64,000 bases of DNA from Aestuariivivens insulae (lineage in GTDB: Bacteria; Bacteroidota; Bacteroidia; Flavobacteriales; Flavobacteriaceae): assembly GCF_022662195.1 (NCBI RefSeq), contig NZ_JAKMCS010000004.1, positions 248,001-312,000 of the forward strand, given 5' to 3'. The stretch's first letter is position 1. Each line of letters starts with the position of its first letter. The notes beneath the pieces were generated by a model that worked only from the letters and a program-made list of their open reading frames with translations, did not search any database and was not told where the DNA came from. Positions 1 through 9,657 of this stretch are shown here, piece after piece. Made by a program: the position numbers and the translations under genes.

Positions 1-1
1 A

Positions 2-46
2 GAAACCGACAGGATTAAAAGAATCTTTAAACACACAGTGAAATGA
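2..46 (+). CDS. Possible C-terminal end of an upstream gene (partial)
   Basis: An open frame enters the window from the left and stops at a TGA at 44-46, giving the last 14 residues ETDRIKRIFKHTVK. The charged helical character would fit a real C-terminus, and the stop overlaps a small AT-rich hairpin (43-59, 7-bp arms). The piece is too short to identify a family. It may be chance, because another plus-strand frame also stops early here. Confidence 0.25.
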   Translation, partial: ETDRIKRIFKHTVK

Positions 47-61
47 TTATTTTAATCATAA

Positions 62-84
62 AACTTACTTGTCGGCAGGCAGGG
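62..84. repeat. Degenerate copy of the ACCTGCC...GGCAGGT palindrome
   Basis: About 18 of 23 positions match the palindrome seen at 35894-35916 and 43123-43145. The right arm CGGCAGGCAGG is intact and the left arm has decayed. The rest of the 1-187 intergenic stretch is AT-rich, with no other gene that I can support. Confidence 0.45.
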
Positions 85-187
85 GTTACATGTGGCCTTT
101 GAAAAAATAAATGTTAACACATGAAAATGAATTATAAACCTTTAATTCGATATAAGTTAATTATTATCGAATTCAATATAACAATAT

Positions 188-1378
188 ATGGCTTGTAACA
201 GTTGTTCAACTGGTAAAGACGGTCAACCTAAAGGATGTAAAAACAATGGCACTTGTGGTACCGATAGTTGTAATAAACTAACGGTATTCGATTGGTTGTC
301 CAATATGTCGCTTCCTAGTGGTGAAAAACCATTTAATTGGGTAGAGGTACGTTACAAAAACGGTAGAAAGGAATATTACAAAAACACCGAAAACTTAACT
401 TTAAGTATAGGCGATATTGTAGCAACCCAAGCCCAATCTGGACATGATGTAGGGATGGTAACCTTAACGGGAGAGTTGGTGCGCGTTCAAATGAAACGTA
501 AAAACATAAGCACCAGTGACGATGGCGCACTAAAAATTTATAGAAAAGCGAGCCAAAAAGATATTGATATTTGGTCTGCTGCCCGCGATAAGGAGGAGTC
601 TATGAAGGTTAAGGCCAGGCAGTTTGCAATAGATCTTAAATTGCAAATGAAAATTTCTGATATCGAATTTCAAGGCGATGCCAGTAAGGCCACATTTTAT
701 TATACAGCCGAAGAACGTGTGGATTTTCGTGAACTCATAAAAGTGTTTGCACGCGAATTTAGAATCCGTATTGAAATGAAACAGGTAGGATTTAGGCAAG
801 AAGCCTCTAGGCTTGGTGGTATAGGGTCTTGTGGACGCGAATTGTGTTGCTCTACTTGGTTAACCGATTTCCGTTCGGTTAGTACATCGGCGGCAAGGTA
901 TCAGCAGTTATCGTTAAACCCGCTTAAATTAGCAGGGCAATGTGGTAAATTGAAATGCTGTTTGAATTATGAATTGGATACCTATTTAGACGCCCTAAAA
1001 GATTTCCCTAAAACAGATATTAAATTACAAACAGAAAAAGGCACCGCGGTTTGCCAGAAGACAGACATCTTTAAGGGGCATATGTGGTATGCCTATGAAG
1101 GGGAATGGATGAATTGGCATAAGATTACTACAGCTCAGGCCAATGAAATTATTGAACTAAATAAGAAGAAAAAAACGGTAGCTAGTTTAGAAGAGTATGT
1201 TTCAGATTTAATTGAAGATACTAAAGCAGAGTTTGAAAACGTTGTAGGTCAAGACAGTTTAACACGTTTCGATAATCCAAAGCGTCATAAAAAACGTAAA
1301 AACAATAGGAATAGAAACAATAACAGAAACAAGAATAGAAGAAAGAAATCCCAAAACAGTAAAAATGCACCTAAATAG
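188..1378 (+). CDS. ricT: PSP1 domain / RicT (YaaT)-like protein
   Basis: This 396-residue protein belongs to the PSP1/RicT family. In Bacillus subtilis RicT forms the Y-complex that modulates RNase Y, sporulation and competence. Its role in Bacteroidota is less clear. The N-terminus (residues 3-28) carries a cluster of cysteines (CNSCSTG and CGTDSC). The conserved core has the family cysteines in GSCGRELCCSTW (about residue 212 on) and GKLKCCLNY (about residue 252 on), which fit Fe-S or metal binding. The last 45 residues form a Lys/Arg/Asn-rich tail that could contact RNA. The 3' end overlaps gldH by 14 nt, so the two are co-transcribed. The order ricT-gldH-PBP1A is, as I recall, common in Flavobacteriaceae. 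The family call is confident and the function in this organism is inferred. Confidence 0.9.
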   Translation: MACNSCSTGKDGQPKGCKNNGTCGTDSCNKLTVFDWLSNMSLPSGEKPFNWVEVRYKNGRKEYYKNTENLTLSIGDIVATQAQSGHDVGMVTLTGELVRVQMKRKNISTSDDGALKIYRKASQKDIDIWSAARDKEESMKVKARQFAIDLKLQMKISDIEFQGDASKATFYYTAEERVDFRELIKVFAREFRIRIEMKQVGFRQEASRLGGIGSCGRELCCSTWLTDFRSVSTSAARYQQLSLNPLKLAGQCGKLKCCLNYELDTYLDALKDFPKTDIKLQTEKGTAVCQKTDIFKGHMWYAYEGEWMNWHKITTAQANEIIELNKKKKTVASLEEYVSDLIEDTKAEFENVVGQDSLTRFDNPKRHKKRKNNRNRNNNRNKNRRKKSQNSKNAPK

Positions 1379-1859
1379 AATATGCCTTAGTTTATTGAGT
1401 CTTATTTTTATAATGGTTTCTTGTGATTCTAATCGTGTTTACGACGTGTATAAATCGGTGCCCAATGCGTGGCATAAAGATTCCATAACAAGTTTTAAAA
1501 TAAACCCGCCAGATTCTATAAACCCGTATAACCTGTTTGTTAATTTACGAAATACCAATGCCTACAAATACAATAACTTATTTTTAATTGTAGAGATGGC
1601 GTTTCCACATGGGAAAACGGTAACAGACACCTTGGAATATCGCATGGCAGACCCCAGTGGTAAGCTGTTGGGGACAGGGTTTACCGATGTTAAGGAAAAC
1701 AAATTGTGGTATAAAGAAGGCGTGGTATTTAAGGAAAGTGGGGAATATACCGTGAGCATACAACATGCCATGCGAGAGAATGGCAAGGTTAACGGTGTTG
1801 TAGAATTAGAAGGTATCACCGATGTTGGTTTTAGAATAGAAAAACCTCAAAATAAATAA
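1365..1859 (+). CDS. gldH: Gliding motility lipoprotein GldH
   Basis: This 164-residue lipoprotein has a signal peptide ending in the lipobox FIMVSC (Cys20), so it should be lipid-anchored after export. The mature part, starting DSNRVYDVYKSVPNAWHKD and containing a VEMAFPHG segment, is typical of GldH. Flavobacterium johnsoniae needs GldH for gliding over surfaces. Its exact place in the motility / type IX secretion machinery is unsettled. The start ATG lies inside the end of ricT, which implies translational coupling. No other gld genes are in the window, as expected because gld genes are scattered. Confidence 0.9.
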   Translation: MHLNRICLSLLSLIFIMVSCDSNRVYDVYKSVPNAWHKDSITSFKINPPDSINPYNLFVNLRNTNAYKYNNLFLIVEMAFPHGKTVTDTLEYRMADPSGKLLGTGFTDVKENKLWYKEGVVFKESGEYTVSIQHAMRENGKVNGVVELEGITDVGFRIEKPQNK

Positions 1860-1960
1860 ATATTGCATCAAGTGGAGATTGTCTATATGTGATTTATTTT
1901 GTCATTCAGCATGGCACTTTTTTGACAGTCTCAGTATCAAGATGCATTAATGAATAGTAC

Positions 1961-4306
1961 ATGGCAAAAACAAAAAAACAAACGCAAAAAACGCAAGACT
2001 TTTCAAAATACATCCGTTGGTTTTGGATGTTGTTTGTTGTTGGAATACTTTCAGCAGTCCTTTTGTTCTTAGTGGCTTCGTGGGGATTTTTGGGAGAACT
2101 ACCAGACCATACGGTTCTTGAAAATCCTAAAACCAATTTAGCGACCGAAATTGTTTCTTCTGATGGTGTTACGCTTGGGAAGTTTTATTTTGATGATAAT
2201 AGAACGCCTGTAGGATTTGATGAGTTACCTAAACATTTAGTTGATGCCTTGATAGCAACTGAAGATATACGCTTCCATGAACATTCTGGAATAGATGCCC
2301 GAGGTACATTGCGTGCTTTTGTCATGCTAGGTAGTGGTGGTGGAGCCAGTACTATATCTCAACAGTTGGCAAAACAGTTATTTACCAAGCAAGTCTCAAA
2401 AAGTAAGCTTGAACGAGCTTTCCAAAAAGTAAGGGAATGGGTAATTGCCATACGTTTAGAACGCCAATATACCAAGGAGGAAATTATTTCTCAATATTTT
2501 AATATCTACGACTTCTTGAACAATGCCGATGGTATTCGTAGTGCGGCCCGTATTTACTTTGGCAAAGAACCGAGGGATTTAGAGTTAAAAGAATCGGCCA
2601 TGTTGGTAGGGATGTTCAAAAATTCGGCACTTTATAATCCTAGAGTAAATCCTGTTGGTGTAAAGAATAGGAGAAACGTGGTGTTAGCTCAAATGGAAAA
2701 GTATGGATACATTACGGAACAAGCCAAGGACTCTTTACAAAAAACAGAACTGGATTTAAATTATACTCCAGAGTCCCATAGAGAAGGTATCGCTACCTAT
2801 TTTAGGGAGTATTTAAAAACCTTTATGAAAGATTGGATTCAAAAAAATCCAAAACCCGATGGCACCAAATGGAGTTTATATAACGATGGGTTGAAAATTT
2901 ATACTACGATAGATTCCCGCATGCAACAGTATGCCGAGGATGCTGTAAAGCAGCATATGGCAAGACTGCAGGCTGAGTTTTTTCATCAGAACACACCAAA
3001 GCGTAACCCAACAGCACCATTTTTAGATTTAACTACAGGAGCCATAGATACGCTTTTGCGCAATTCGATGCGTCAGTCTGAGCGATGGAGGCACATGAGA
3101 TATGATTTAAAGAAAGATGTTGAAGAAATAAAAGCATCATTCTATAAACCAATACCGATGACGGTTTTTGAATGGAAAGATGGACAACCTTCAGAAAGGG
3201 ATACCATTATGAAACCTATAGATTCAATGCGGTATTACAAGTCGTTTTTAAGAACGGGTATGATGTCCATGGATCCACAAACGGGACATGTTAAAGCTTG
3301 GGTTGGAGGGATTAATTACCGCCATTTTCAATACGATATGGTTAAGCAAGGGAAGCGTCAGGTAGGGTCTACCTTTAAACCCTTTGTCTACGCAACGGCT
3401 ATAGACCAATTGCATTTATCACCTTGCGATGAATTTCCAGACACCCCTTTTTGTATTGAAAAGTGGAAGTATGGCAACCCAGAAGAGTGGTGCCCTAAAA
3501 ACTCAGGTGGTGATGCAGATTATGGTAAGGTAAGAACTTTAAAAAACGCTTTAGCAAATTCAGTAAACACAGTAACGGCGAGATTGATGGATAAGGTAGG
3601 CCCACAACCCGTTATTGATTTGGCAAAGAAATTAGGTATAAAATCTACAATTCCACCAGTACCTTCTATTGCTTTGGGTACTCCCGATTTAAGTGTTTAC
3701 GAAATGGTAGGGGCCTATGCCACCTTTGCCAACAAAGGGGTCTATACAAAGCCTGTTTTGGTAACCGCTATTGAAGATAAAAACGGTACGGTTTTATACC
3801 AGTTTAAGCCTGAAACGCGTGATGTGTTAAGTGAAGAAGCTGCTTATGTTACCGTAAAACTCCTGGAAGGGGTGACGCAATACGGTTCCGGAGCACATTT
3901 ACGGACAAAAGGAGCCGATTCATATAGGCGATATATCAAAGATGTTGGAACAGGTTACCCTTACCAATTTACAAACCCTATAGCAGGGAAAACAGGAACC
4001 ACACAGAACCAGAGTGATGGTTGGTTTATGGGTATGGTGCCTAATTTAGTAACAGGTGTTTGGGTAGGTGCCGAAGATAGAGCGGCGCATTTTTCATCAA
4101 TTTCTTATGGACAAGGGGCTGCTATGGCTTTGCCAATTTGGGGAGTATATATGAAAAGCTGTTATGCCGATGAGGATTTAAATATTTCTAAAGACGAGTT
4201 TGAAGCACCTGCGGAGCTTACTATAAATGTAGATTGCTCTAATGTTCTAGAGAAGGAAAATCCAGGCGATATTGATGAAGCTGTCCCGGACGATTTGGAA
4301 TTTTAG
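1961..4306 (+). CDS. Class A penicillin-binding protein 1A (bifunctional transglycosylase/transpeptidase)
   Basis: This 781-residue protein polymerises and cross-links peptidoglycan on the periplasmic face. After a basic cytoplasmic tail there is one membrane segment (about 20-44). The GT51 glycosyltransferase domain follows, with the signature ATEDIRFHEHSGID near residue 100 and GASTISQQLAKQL near residue 130. The transpeptidase domain has its active serine in GSTFKPF (about 470), the SVN motif (about 535) and KTGTT (about 676). The length and all motifs are intact. It lies 101 bp downstream of gldH and may share its transcript or have its own promoter in the gap. The acidic C-terminal tail after about 745 is ordinary for the family. 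Confidence 0.95.
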   Translation: MAKTKKQTQKTQDFSKYIRWFWMLFVVGILSAVLLFLVASWGFLGELPDHTVLENPKTNLATEIVSSDGVTLGKFYFDDNRTPVGFDELPKHLVDALIATEDIRFHEHSGIDARGTLRAFVMLGSGGGASTISQQLAKQLFTKQVSKSKLERAFQKVREWVIAIRLERQYTKEEIISQYFNIYDFLNNADGIRSAARIYFGKEPRDLELKESAMLVGMFKNSALYNPRVNPVGVKNRRNVVLAQMEKYGYITEQAKDSLQKTELDLNYTPESHREGIATYFREYLKTFMKDWIQKNPKPDGTKWSLYNDGLKIYTTIDSRMQQYAEDAVKQHMARLQAEFFHQNTPKRNPTAPFLDLTTGAIDTLLRNSMRQSERWRHMRYDLKKDVEEIKASFYKPIPMTVFEWKDGQPSERDTIMKPIDSMRYYKSFLRTGMMSMDPQTGHVKAWVGGINYRHFQYDMVKQGKRQVGSTFKPFVYATAIDQLHLSPCDEFPDTPFCIEKWKYGNPEEWCPKNSGGDADYGKVRTLKNALANSVNTVTARLMDKVGPQPVIDLAKKLGIKSTIPPVPSIALGTPDLSVYEMVGAYATFANKGVYTKPVLVTAIEDKNGTVLYQFKPETRDVLSEEAAYVTVKLLEGVTQYGSGAHLRTKGADSYRRYIKDVGTGYPYQFTNPIAGKTGTTQNQSDGWFMGMVPNLVTGVWVGAEDRAAHFSSISYGQGAAMALPIWGVYMKSCYADEDLNISKDEFEAPAELTINVDCSNVLEKENPGDIDEAVPDDLEF

Positions 4307-4343
4307 TTGAAAAAATATTCTTTATTTAAATATAAACCCTTCT

Positions 4344-4448
4344 GTCATTACGAGGAGAGAAGTATGAACGACGAAGTAATCTGTTAAAATTAAAGCCATA
4401 TAGATATAAAGTAACAGATTGCTTCTTCGCAAGACTCATCGCAATGAC
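4344..4448. repeat. About 105-bp imperfect inverted repeat (GTCATT...AATGAC type)
   Basis: The element begins GTCATTACGAGGAG and ends TCATCGCAATGAC. Its inner arms AAGTAATCTGTTA and TAACAGATTGCTT flank an AT-rich loop. It fills the gap between the convergent PBP1A and acetoacetyl-CoA synthetase genes. The layout resembles 28145-28246 and, more weakly, 19277-19355, so it is one of a dispersed family. Folded as RNA it could also terminate transcription for both flanking genes. Confidence 0.7.
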
Positions 4449-4463
4449 ACTGCTGTTGTGGTT

Positions 4464-6431
4464 CTAAATCGTTTTAGCAAATTCAATAAAGAAATTAATT
4501 GATTCTGGGTTTTTCATGGAATCGATATTAATCGATTTTTCTACAGGCATTTGCAACAAGATCTTTTTTACGGGAGCTTCCATTTTTTTGCCGCTTATGG
4601 TATAGGGAATATCCAAAACTTCAATGATAGTATCGGGTACATGCCGTGGGGAATACTCTTTTTTAAGTTGGCTATTAATTTGAGTTTTAACGTCATCGGT
4701 TAAGGCATAAGACGGTTTCATTTTTACAAATAAGGGCATAAAATGGTTGCCGCCTTCTAATTCTAAATTAACAATAAGCGAATCTTCAATAGCTTCTATT
4801 TTATTAATGCTTCGGTAAATTTCGCTGGTGCCAATGCGTATTCCATGTCGGTTTAAGGTAGCGTCCGATCGACCATAAATAACAATACCATGGGTTTGGG
4901 AACTTATTTTTATAAAGTCACCATGACGCCATTTTCCTGGGAAATGTTCAAAATAGCTAGACTTGTAACGTTCATTATTAGTGTCGTTCCAAAAATAGAT
5001 GGGCATGGAGGGCATAGGTTGGTCTATAACCATTTCACCTAAATCATCCTCAACAGGTTGCCCGTTATCGTCGTATGCATATAATGAAACACCTAAAGCA
5101 CGACATTGTATTTCACTGGCATGAACGGCGTTAAATGGTGTGCCTCCAACAAAGGCTGTACAGACATCGGTGCCACCAGCCATAGAGCATAGCCATACGT
5201 CTTGTTTTATGCTGTCGTATACATATTCAAAGGCTTCATAAGGTAAAGGAGCCCCTGTAGAGCTTATGGATCGTAACCTTGTTAAATTATATTGGTTTTT
5301 TGGTAATATATTGCGTTTCATACTGGCTACTAAAAACGGGGCACTGGTGCCAAAGTGATTAATGTTTGTTTCTTCTGAAAACTCCCAAAGTTTATAAAAA
5401 TCGGGGTAAGTTGGAGATCCATCATAAAGTACAATGGTGGCTCCCATTAATAATGGGGATTGTAGAAAATTCCACATCATCCAGCCTGTTGTGGTGAACC
5501 AAAAATAACGTTCGCCTTCATGTACGTCGTTATGGAAAGCCATGTACTTTAAATGTTCCAATAAAATACCGCCGTGAGAATGAACAATAGCTTTGGGCAA
5601 TCCTGTTGTACCAGAAGAATACAATACCCAAATAGGATGATTAAAATCTACAGGTTCAAAAACAAGCGTATCGCCTTGAGTTTTAAAGATATCGTTTATG
5701 TTTATAAATGCTTTTGGAAAATTAGCGGTCGATACTTTGTTTAGATAAGGCAGTACAATAACCTGCTCTAAGGTAGGTAGTGCTTTGGCAATATCTTTAG
5801 CTACCGTAGTTTTATCGTACGGTTTTCCATTGTAGTAATAGCCATCTACTGTTATAAAGACTTTGGGTTTAATTTGTACAAAACGATCTATGACGCTTTC
5901 ACTTCCAAAATCGGGCGATGTACTGGACCAGATGGCTCCTATTGAGTTTACCGCTAAAAAAGAAATGGTTGCTTCTGGAACATTGGGCAGAAAGGCCACA
6001 ACACAGTCTCCTTTAGTAACGCCAATAGATTTTAGGTAAGTGGCCATAGATGCCACTTTAGTTCTTAAGTCGTTCCAAGATAGTTCGAGATAATCGCCTT
6101 GTTCGTTGTTAAAGATGATGGCGGTTTCATCATTAAGGTGTGTATGCCTAAATACATGTTCGGCATAATTTACTTGTGCCCCAGAAAACCATGTTACATT
6201 GGGCATGGTGCCTTTGGTTAAAATTGAACTGTAGGGCTTGTGTGAAATCACCTTAAAATAGTCCCAAATACTTTTCCAAAACTCTTGGATATGATTTACA
6301 GACCATTGCCATAAATCTTCATAGGTGTTAAAATGCAAATCATGGTTATTTGCCAGCCAGGTTTTGTATTTGAATAAATGACTATTTTCTTTAAAGGAAA
6401 CCGATCCTTCCCATATTTTTTTATTGGACAT
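4464..6431 (-). CDS. Acetoacetyl-CoA synthetase (acetoacetate-CoA ligase)
   Basis: This 655-residue ANL-superfamily enzyme activates acetoacetate to acetoacetyl-CoA with ATP, feeding ketone-body or polyhydroxybutyrate-type carbon into central metabolism. The N-terminal segment (WEGSVSF..., EDLWQWSVNH...FWKSIWDYF) is typical of acetoacetyl-CoA rather than acetyl-CoA synthetases. The AMP-binding motif LYSSGTTGLPK is near residue 270, GRSDATLNRHGIRIG is near 523, and the C-terminal catalytic lysine region SGKKMEAPVKK is near 612. The gene is single and convergent with PBP1A. A sharp alternative is a propionyl/acetyl-CoA synthetase, but the length and N-terminus argue for the acetoacetyl family. 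Confidence 0.9.
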   Translation of the reverse strand: MSNKKIWEGSVSFKENSHLFKYKTWLANNHDLHFNTYEDLWQWSVNHIQEFWKSIWDYFKVISHKPYSSILTKGTMPNVTWFSGAQVNYAEHVFRHTHLNDETAIIFNNEQGDYLELSWNDLRTKVASMATYLKSIGVTKGDCVVAFLPNVPEATISFLAVNSIGAIWSSTSPDFGSESVIDRFVQIKPKVFITVDGYYYNGKPYDKTTVAKDIAKALPTLEQVIVLPYLNKVSTANFPKAFININDIFKTQGDTLVFEPVDFNHPIWVLYSSGTTGLPKAIVHSHGGILLEHLKYMAFHNDVHEGERYFWFTTTGWMMWNFLQSPLLMGATIVLYDGSPTYPDFYKLWEFSEETNINHFGTSAPFLVASMKRNILPKNQYNLTRLRSISSTGAPLPYEAFEYVYDSIKQDVWLCSMAGGTDVCTAFVGGTPFNAVHASEIQCRALGVSLYAYDDNGQPVEDDLGEMVIDQPMPSMPIYFWNDTNNERYKSSYFEHFPGKWRHGDFIKISSQTHGIVIYGRSDATLNRHGIRIGTSEIYRSINKIEAIEDSLIVNLELEGGNHFMPLFVKMKPSYALTDDVKTQINSQLKKEYSPRHVPDTIIEVLDIPYTISGKKMEAPVKKILLQMPVEKSINIDSMKNPESINFFIEFAKTI

Positions 6432-6577
6432 TTTTAATGGTTTTAAGCGACCTAAAGATAAGCATTATTCAAGGAATGAAGGCTTATAATAGTACCTGGG
6501 ATGTACGACAAATTTCAGACTTAGGCTACGGGATTGATAATGGTTAATAAAGATTGAATGGATTGAAGAGATTGATG

Positions 6578-6765
6578 GGATTTAAAAGGCAAACTGGATG
6601 TTAGAGGTTGGAGATTAGAAGTTACTTGTTGGGAATCAAGATTTTTTTGTGATGTACTGAACTAACAATTAAAGCCCCGCAAAAGCGATTGGAGCGACAG
6701 CTTTTTTAAAATTCCAAAAATTTTAAAAAACTATAGCGTAAAGCGCGGTGGCTTGCCATTTGCCC
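6578..6765. repeat. Decayed dispersed-repeat region
   Basis: The 6432-6976 gap has no convincing long gene. It holds a purine-rich segment (GGATGTTAGAGG-TTGGAGATTAG) and then a decayed element starting near GCCCCGCAAAAGCGATTGGAGCG, a motif I recall from many Bacteroidota genomes. It ends in a 21-nt stretch (6745-6765) that is identical to 16457-16477. In both loci the same type of GGATGTT segment lies upstream. The remainder is AT-rich. Confidence 0.5.
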
Positions 6766-6976
6766 AAAAAATGATCGCAAAAAGATAATTGTGGCATAAC
6801 CTTGTGCTTTGAAATGAGGCAATATAAATCTAAATGTTAAAAAAATACGCATTTCATCGATTTAATATGTTTTTTATCTATTATTTTGAAAAAAAGTTTC
6901 ATCTTTACAATCCCAAATGAACCAAGCCAAATTATAAATTTGCCTCAAGTCTACCATAAATTTTAACCTACTTAAA

Positions 6977-7099
6977 ATGGAACCAAATCTACCTGAGCAA
7001 ATAGAATTTAAAGACAGTAGATTGAAGGAAACGCTTCAAGAGCTTTTGCAGTTTGTAAGAGGGTTACTGTATTTAACTAAAAAAGTATTCATGCTATAA
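6977..7099 (+). CDS. Hypothetical 40-residue peptide
   Basis: A short frame starts at ATG 6977 and ends at TAA 7097-7099. It would encode an acidic N-terminus (MEPNLPEQIEFKDSRLKET) followed by an amphipathic or hydrophobic helix (LQELLQFVRGLLYLTKKVF). Its stop overlaps the end of the convergent ABC gene by 6 nt. I do not recognise a family. The helix-like composition and the clean ATG after an AT-rich leader make it plausible, but it could be chance. Confidence 0.35.
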   Translation: MEPNLPEQIEFKDSRLKETLQELLQFVRGLLYLTKKVFML

Positions 7100-8776
7100 A
7101 CCTTTTGGAATAGCATGAATTAACTTTTTAGTGTACTCTTTTTTAGGATTGTTGTAGATCACATCGGCATCGTCTAATTCTTCAATTTTACCCTTGTTCA
7201 TAACCAGTAGCTGATCGCTCATATATTTTACTACAGCTAAATCGTGTGAAATAAAAATATAGGTAAAGCCAAAATCTTCCTTAAGTTCATTTAATAAGTT
7301 TAAAACCTGTGCTTGAACCGATATGTCCAAAGCAGAAACCGACTCATCACAAACAATGAGTTTGGGTTGCAGTGCAATGGTTCTGGCTATGCCTATACGC
7401 TGACGCTGTCCACCCGAAAACTCGTGTGGATAACGATTAAAATAGTCTTCTGATAGCCCCACCCGGTTTAAAATATCCAAAACCTTAGCCTTGCGCTCTT
7501 CGTTGGTATGGCCAATGCCATGTACCACCATAGGCTCCATGATAGCTTCTCCAACAGGTATTCGAGGGTTTAGGGAAGAAAAAGGGTCTTGAAAGATAAT
7601 TTGAATCTCCTTTCTAAGTTTTCGTATTTCAAGATTTGAAAGTTTGGTAATGTCTATCCCGTTATATAAAATGGTGCCTGCTGTTGCTTTATCGAGTTGT
7701 AGAATGGCATTGCCCAAAGTAGATTTACCACACCCAGATTCGCCTACCAAGCCTAGGGTTTCGCCTTCGTAAAGTTTAAAGCTAACTTGGTCTACTGCTT
7801 TAAATGCAGCTGGCTTGGAAAACCACCCCGATTTTGAAATATATTCTTTTTCAACATTTACCACTTCCAATAGTGGTGGTTTACTATACAATGTTTCGTG
7901 CAACGATTTGCGTTGTTGGGGTGTTATAATTTCGTCTGAAAGCGTATTGTTTAGGTAGTCTTGAATGGTGGGCAATGTTTTTAATCGGGTATCTAACGAC
8001 GGCCTTGAATTAATAAGCGCCTTGGTGTAATTATGCTGTGGATGTTTAAAGATGGATGCCACATCGCCCTGTTCTACAATACTGCCTTGGTACATTACTA
8101 AAACGCGATTGGCAATTTCTGAAATTAAAGCCAAATCGTGTGTAATAAAGATGATGCTCATTTTGGTTTCTTCCTGAAGCGTTTTTAAAAGTGTGATGAT
8201 TTCCTTTTGAACTGTTACATCAAGTGCTGTGGTAGGCTCATCGGCTATTAAAATATCGGGTTTGCAGGCAATGGCCATGGCTATCATAACCCGTTGTTTT
8301 TGTCCGCCGGAAATCTCATGGGGATAGGCGTCGTAAATACGAGACGGGTTGGGAAGCTTTACCTTTTCAAATAACGCGATGGTTTCTTCTCTGGTCGCTT
8401 GTTTAGAGAGGGTGGTATGCTGTAACAGGATTTCCTGAACTTGTTTGCCGCAGGTCATAGACGGATTTAGGGAACTCATGGGTTCCTGAAAAATCATCGC
8501 CATTTTTTGGCCGCGTATTTGCTGAAATGCTTTATTGGTAAGTTGCGTTACATCCTGTTCGTTATAGATAATGGAACCCGAGGTTATGGCTGATGTCTTT
8601 TTGGGCAATAAGCCTAAAATAGCTAACGAGGACACCGATTTCCCCGAACCCGATTCGCCAACAATACCCAATATTTCATTGCTATAGAGTTGGTATGAAA
8701 TACCATGAATCACTTCATTGTTTCCAAATGCAATGGAAAGGTTTTCTATTTGTAATAAAGGTTTTTTTGTTGCCAC
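7094..8776 (-). CDS. ABC transporter ATP-binding protein with two ATPase domains (oligopeptide/dipeptide DppDF/YejF type)
   Basis: Two complete ABC ATPase domains lie in one chain, as in YejF and GsiA, which energise peptide or glutathione importers. The first has Walker A GESGSGKS near residue 40, signature SGGQKQR near 155 and Walker B ILIADEPT. The second has GESGCGKST near 345, SGGQRQR near 455 and [12 protein letters not shown]. The linker between them (SRPSLDTRL...) is the usual oligopeptide-type junction. No permease or binding-protein gene is adjacent, so its partners are elsewhere. I chose GTG at 8776 (peptide [14 protein letters not shown]). A longer frame to GTG 8821 would begin inside a palindromic repeat and adds 15 residues unlike the family. 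Confidence 0.88.
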   Translation of the reverse strand: MATKKPLLQIENLSIAFGNNEVIHGISYQLYSNEILGIVGESGSGKSVSSLAILGLLPKKTSAITSGSIIYNEQDVTQLTNKAFQQIRGQKMAMIFQEPMSSLNPSMTCGKQVQEILLQHTTLSKQATREETIALFEKVKLPNPSRIYDAYPHEISGGQKQRVMIAMAIACKPDILIADEPTTALDVTVQKEIITLLKTLQEETKMSIIFITHDLALISEIANRVLVMYQGSIVEQGDVASIFKHPQHNYTKALINSRPSLDTRLKTLPTIQDYLNNTLSDEIITPQQRKSLHETLYSKPPLLEVVNVEKEYISKSGWFSKPAAFKAVDQVSFKLYEGETLGLVGESGCGKSTLGNAILQLDKATAGTILYNGIDITKLSNLEIRKLRKEIQIIFQDPFSSLNPRIPVGEAIMEPMVVHGIGHTNEERKAKVLDILNRVGLSEDYFNRYPHEFSGGQRQRIGIARTIALQPKLIVCDESVSALDISVQAQVLNLLNELKEDFGFTYIFISHDLAVVKYMSDQLLVMNKGKIEELDDADVIYNNPKKEYTKKLIHAIPKGL

Positions 8777-8816
8777 GAATACACGAATGTTTTTAAAATT
8801 CAATTTTATTTTGAAT

Positions 8817-8889
8817 GTCACCTCGAGCGCAGTCGAGAGGTCTGTTTTTAGGTTTTATTTGGTGAGGTCTCGACTGCGCTCGACCTGAC
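8817..8889. repeat. Inverted repeat with TCGACTGCGCTCGACCTGAC arms
   Basis: Two oppositely oriented copies of a unit, roughly GAGGTCTCGACTGCGCTCGACC, face each other across a short AT-rich spacer. A single copy with two mismatches is at 17689-17716, a fragment is inside the REP at 30916-30972, and a worn trace precedes metG near 43058-43092. This is a dispersed intergenic repeat family that can fold into a long hairpin. Confidence 0.75.
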
Positions 8890-8939
8890 AAGTAGTTGTT
8901 ATGTTCTATTTTCTATCTTCTAACCTCTAGTTTCTTTGA

Positions 8940-9653
8940 TTATACATGAATAATTTCATCCTCACTTAAAAGTGCATCACCGCGAAGCCTTAAAAATATT
9001 TGTGCCACTGCAATGGTATCTTTTTCGCAATAAGTAATGATACGGTCTATATCGTTCTCTTCATAATACACCCTAAACACTTCGCTGCCATCAATATCGT
9101 CTTTTGGGGAGGGTATGCCCAACACGTTGGTCAATAGTTTTAGGGAGGTGTAGGTTTTGTAATCCCCAAATTTCCAGAGTTCCAAAGTGTCTAAATGTGG
9201 GACTTCCCAAGGTTTCTTGCCAAACAGATTCAACTTATAGGGTAGTTCCATGTTATGGATGATCATACGACGTGCAATATACGGAAAGTCGAATTCCTTA
9301 CCGTTATGGGCGCACAGTAAATGTTTGGTTTGGCTAAAATGTGAAATCAATAGGTTTTTAAAATCCTTTAAAAGACTAATTTCGTCACCATGAAACGAAG
9401 TTACTCTAAAGGTTCTGGTATCGCCTTGAAGGCTAAAATAGCCCACCGAAATGCAAACGATTTTTCCAAACTCTGCCCAAATACCTGCGCGTTCGTAAAA
9501 TTCTTCTGCGGTGAACTCGTCTTTACGTTGGTATTGCGATTTGAGCTCCCAAAGGGTTTGTTTGGTGGCGTCCAAATCTGAAAAATGTTGGGTTTCCGGA
9601 ACGGTTTCTATATCCAGAAATAGAATGTTTTCTAGGTTAAGTTTACTAATCAT
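8940..9653 (-). CDS. DEDDy-type 3'-5' exonuclease (PolB-exonuclease-like)
   Basis: This 237-residue protein is a stand-alone exonuclease of the DNA polymerase B proofreading type. The first acidic motif is LFLDIET (Asp14, Glu16), the second is CAHNGKEFDFPYIARR near residues 110-125, and the third is YCEKD near residue 210, which gives the DEDDy set. It should degrade single-stranded or mismatched 3' ends, and its cellular role is not established. It lies 4 nt downstream of the S41 peptidase gene, so both are probably on one transcript. The family is also called predicted 3'-5' exonuclease related to the PolB exonuclease domain. Confidence 0.85.
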   Translation of the reverse strand: MISKLNLENILFLDIETVPETQHFSDLDATKQTLWELKSQYQRKDEFTAEEFYERAGIWAEFGKIVCISVGYFSLQGDTRTFRVTSFHGDEISLLKDFKNLLISHFSQTKHLLCAHNGKEFDFPYIARRMIIHNMELPYKLNLFGKKPWEVPHLDTLELWKFGDYKTYTSLKLLTNVLGIPSPKDDIDGSEVFRVYYEENDIDRIITYCEKDTIAVAQIFLRLRGDALLSEDEIIHV

Positions 9654-9657
9654 AAAA

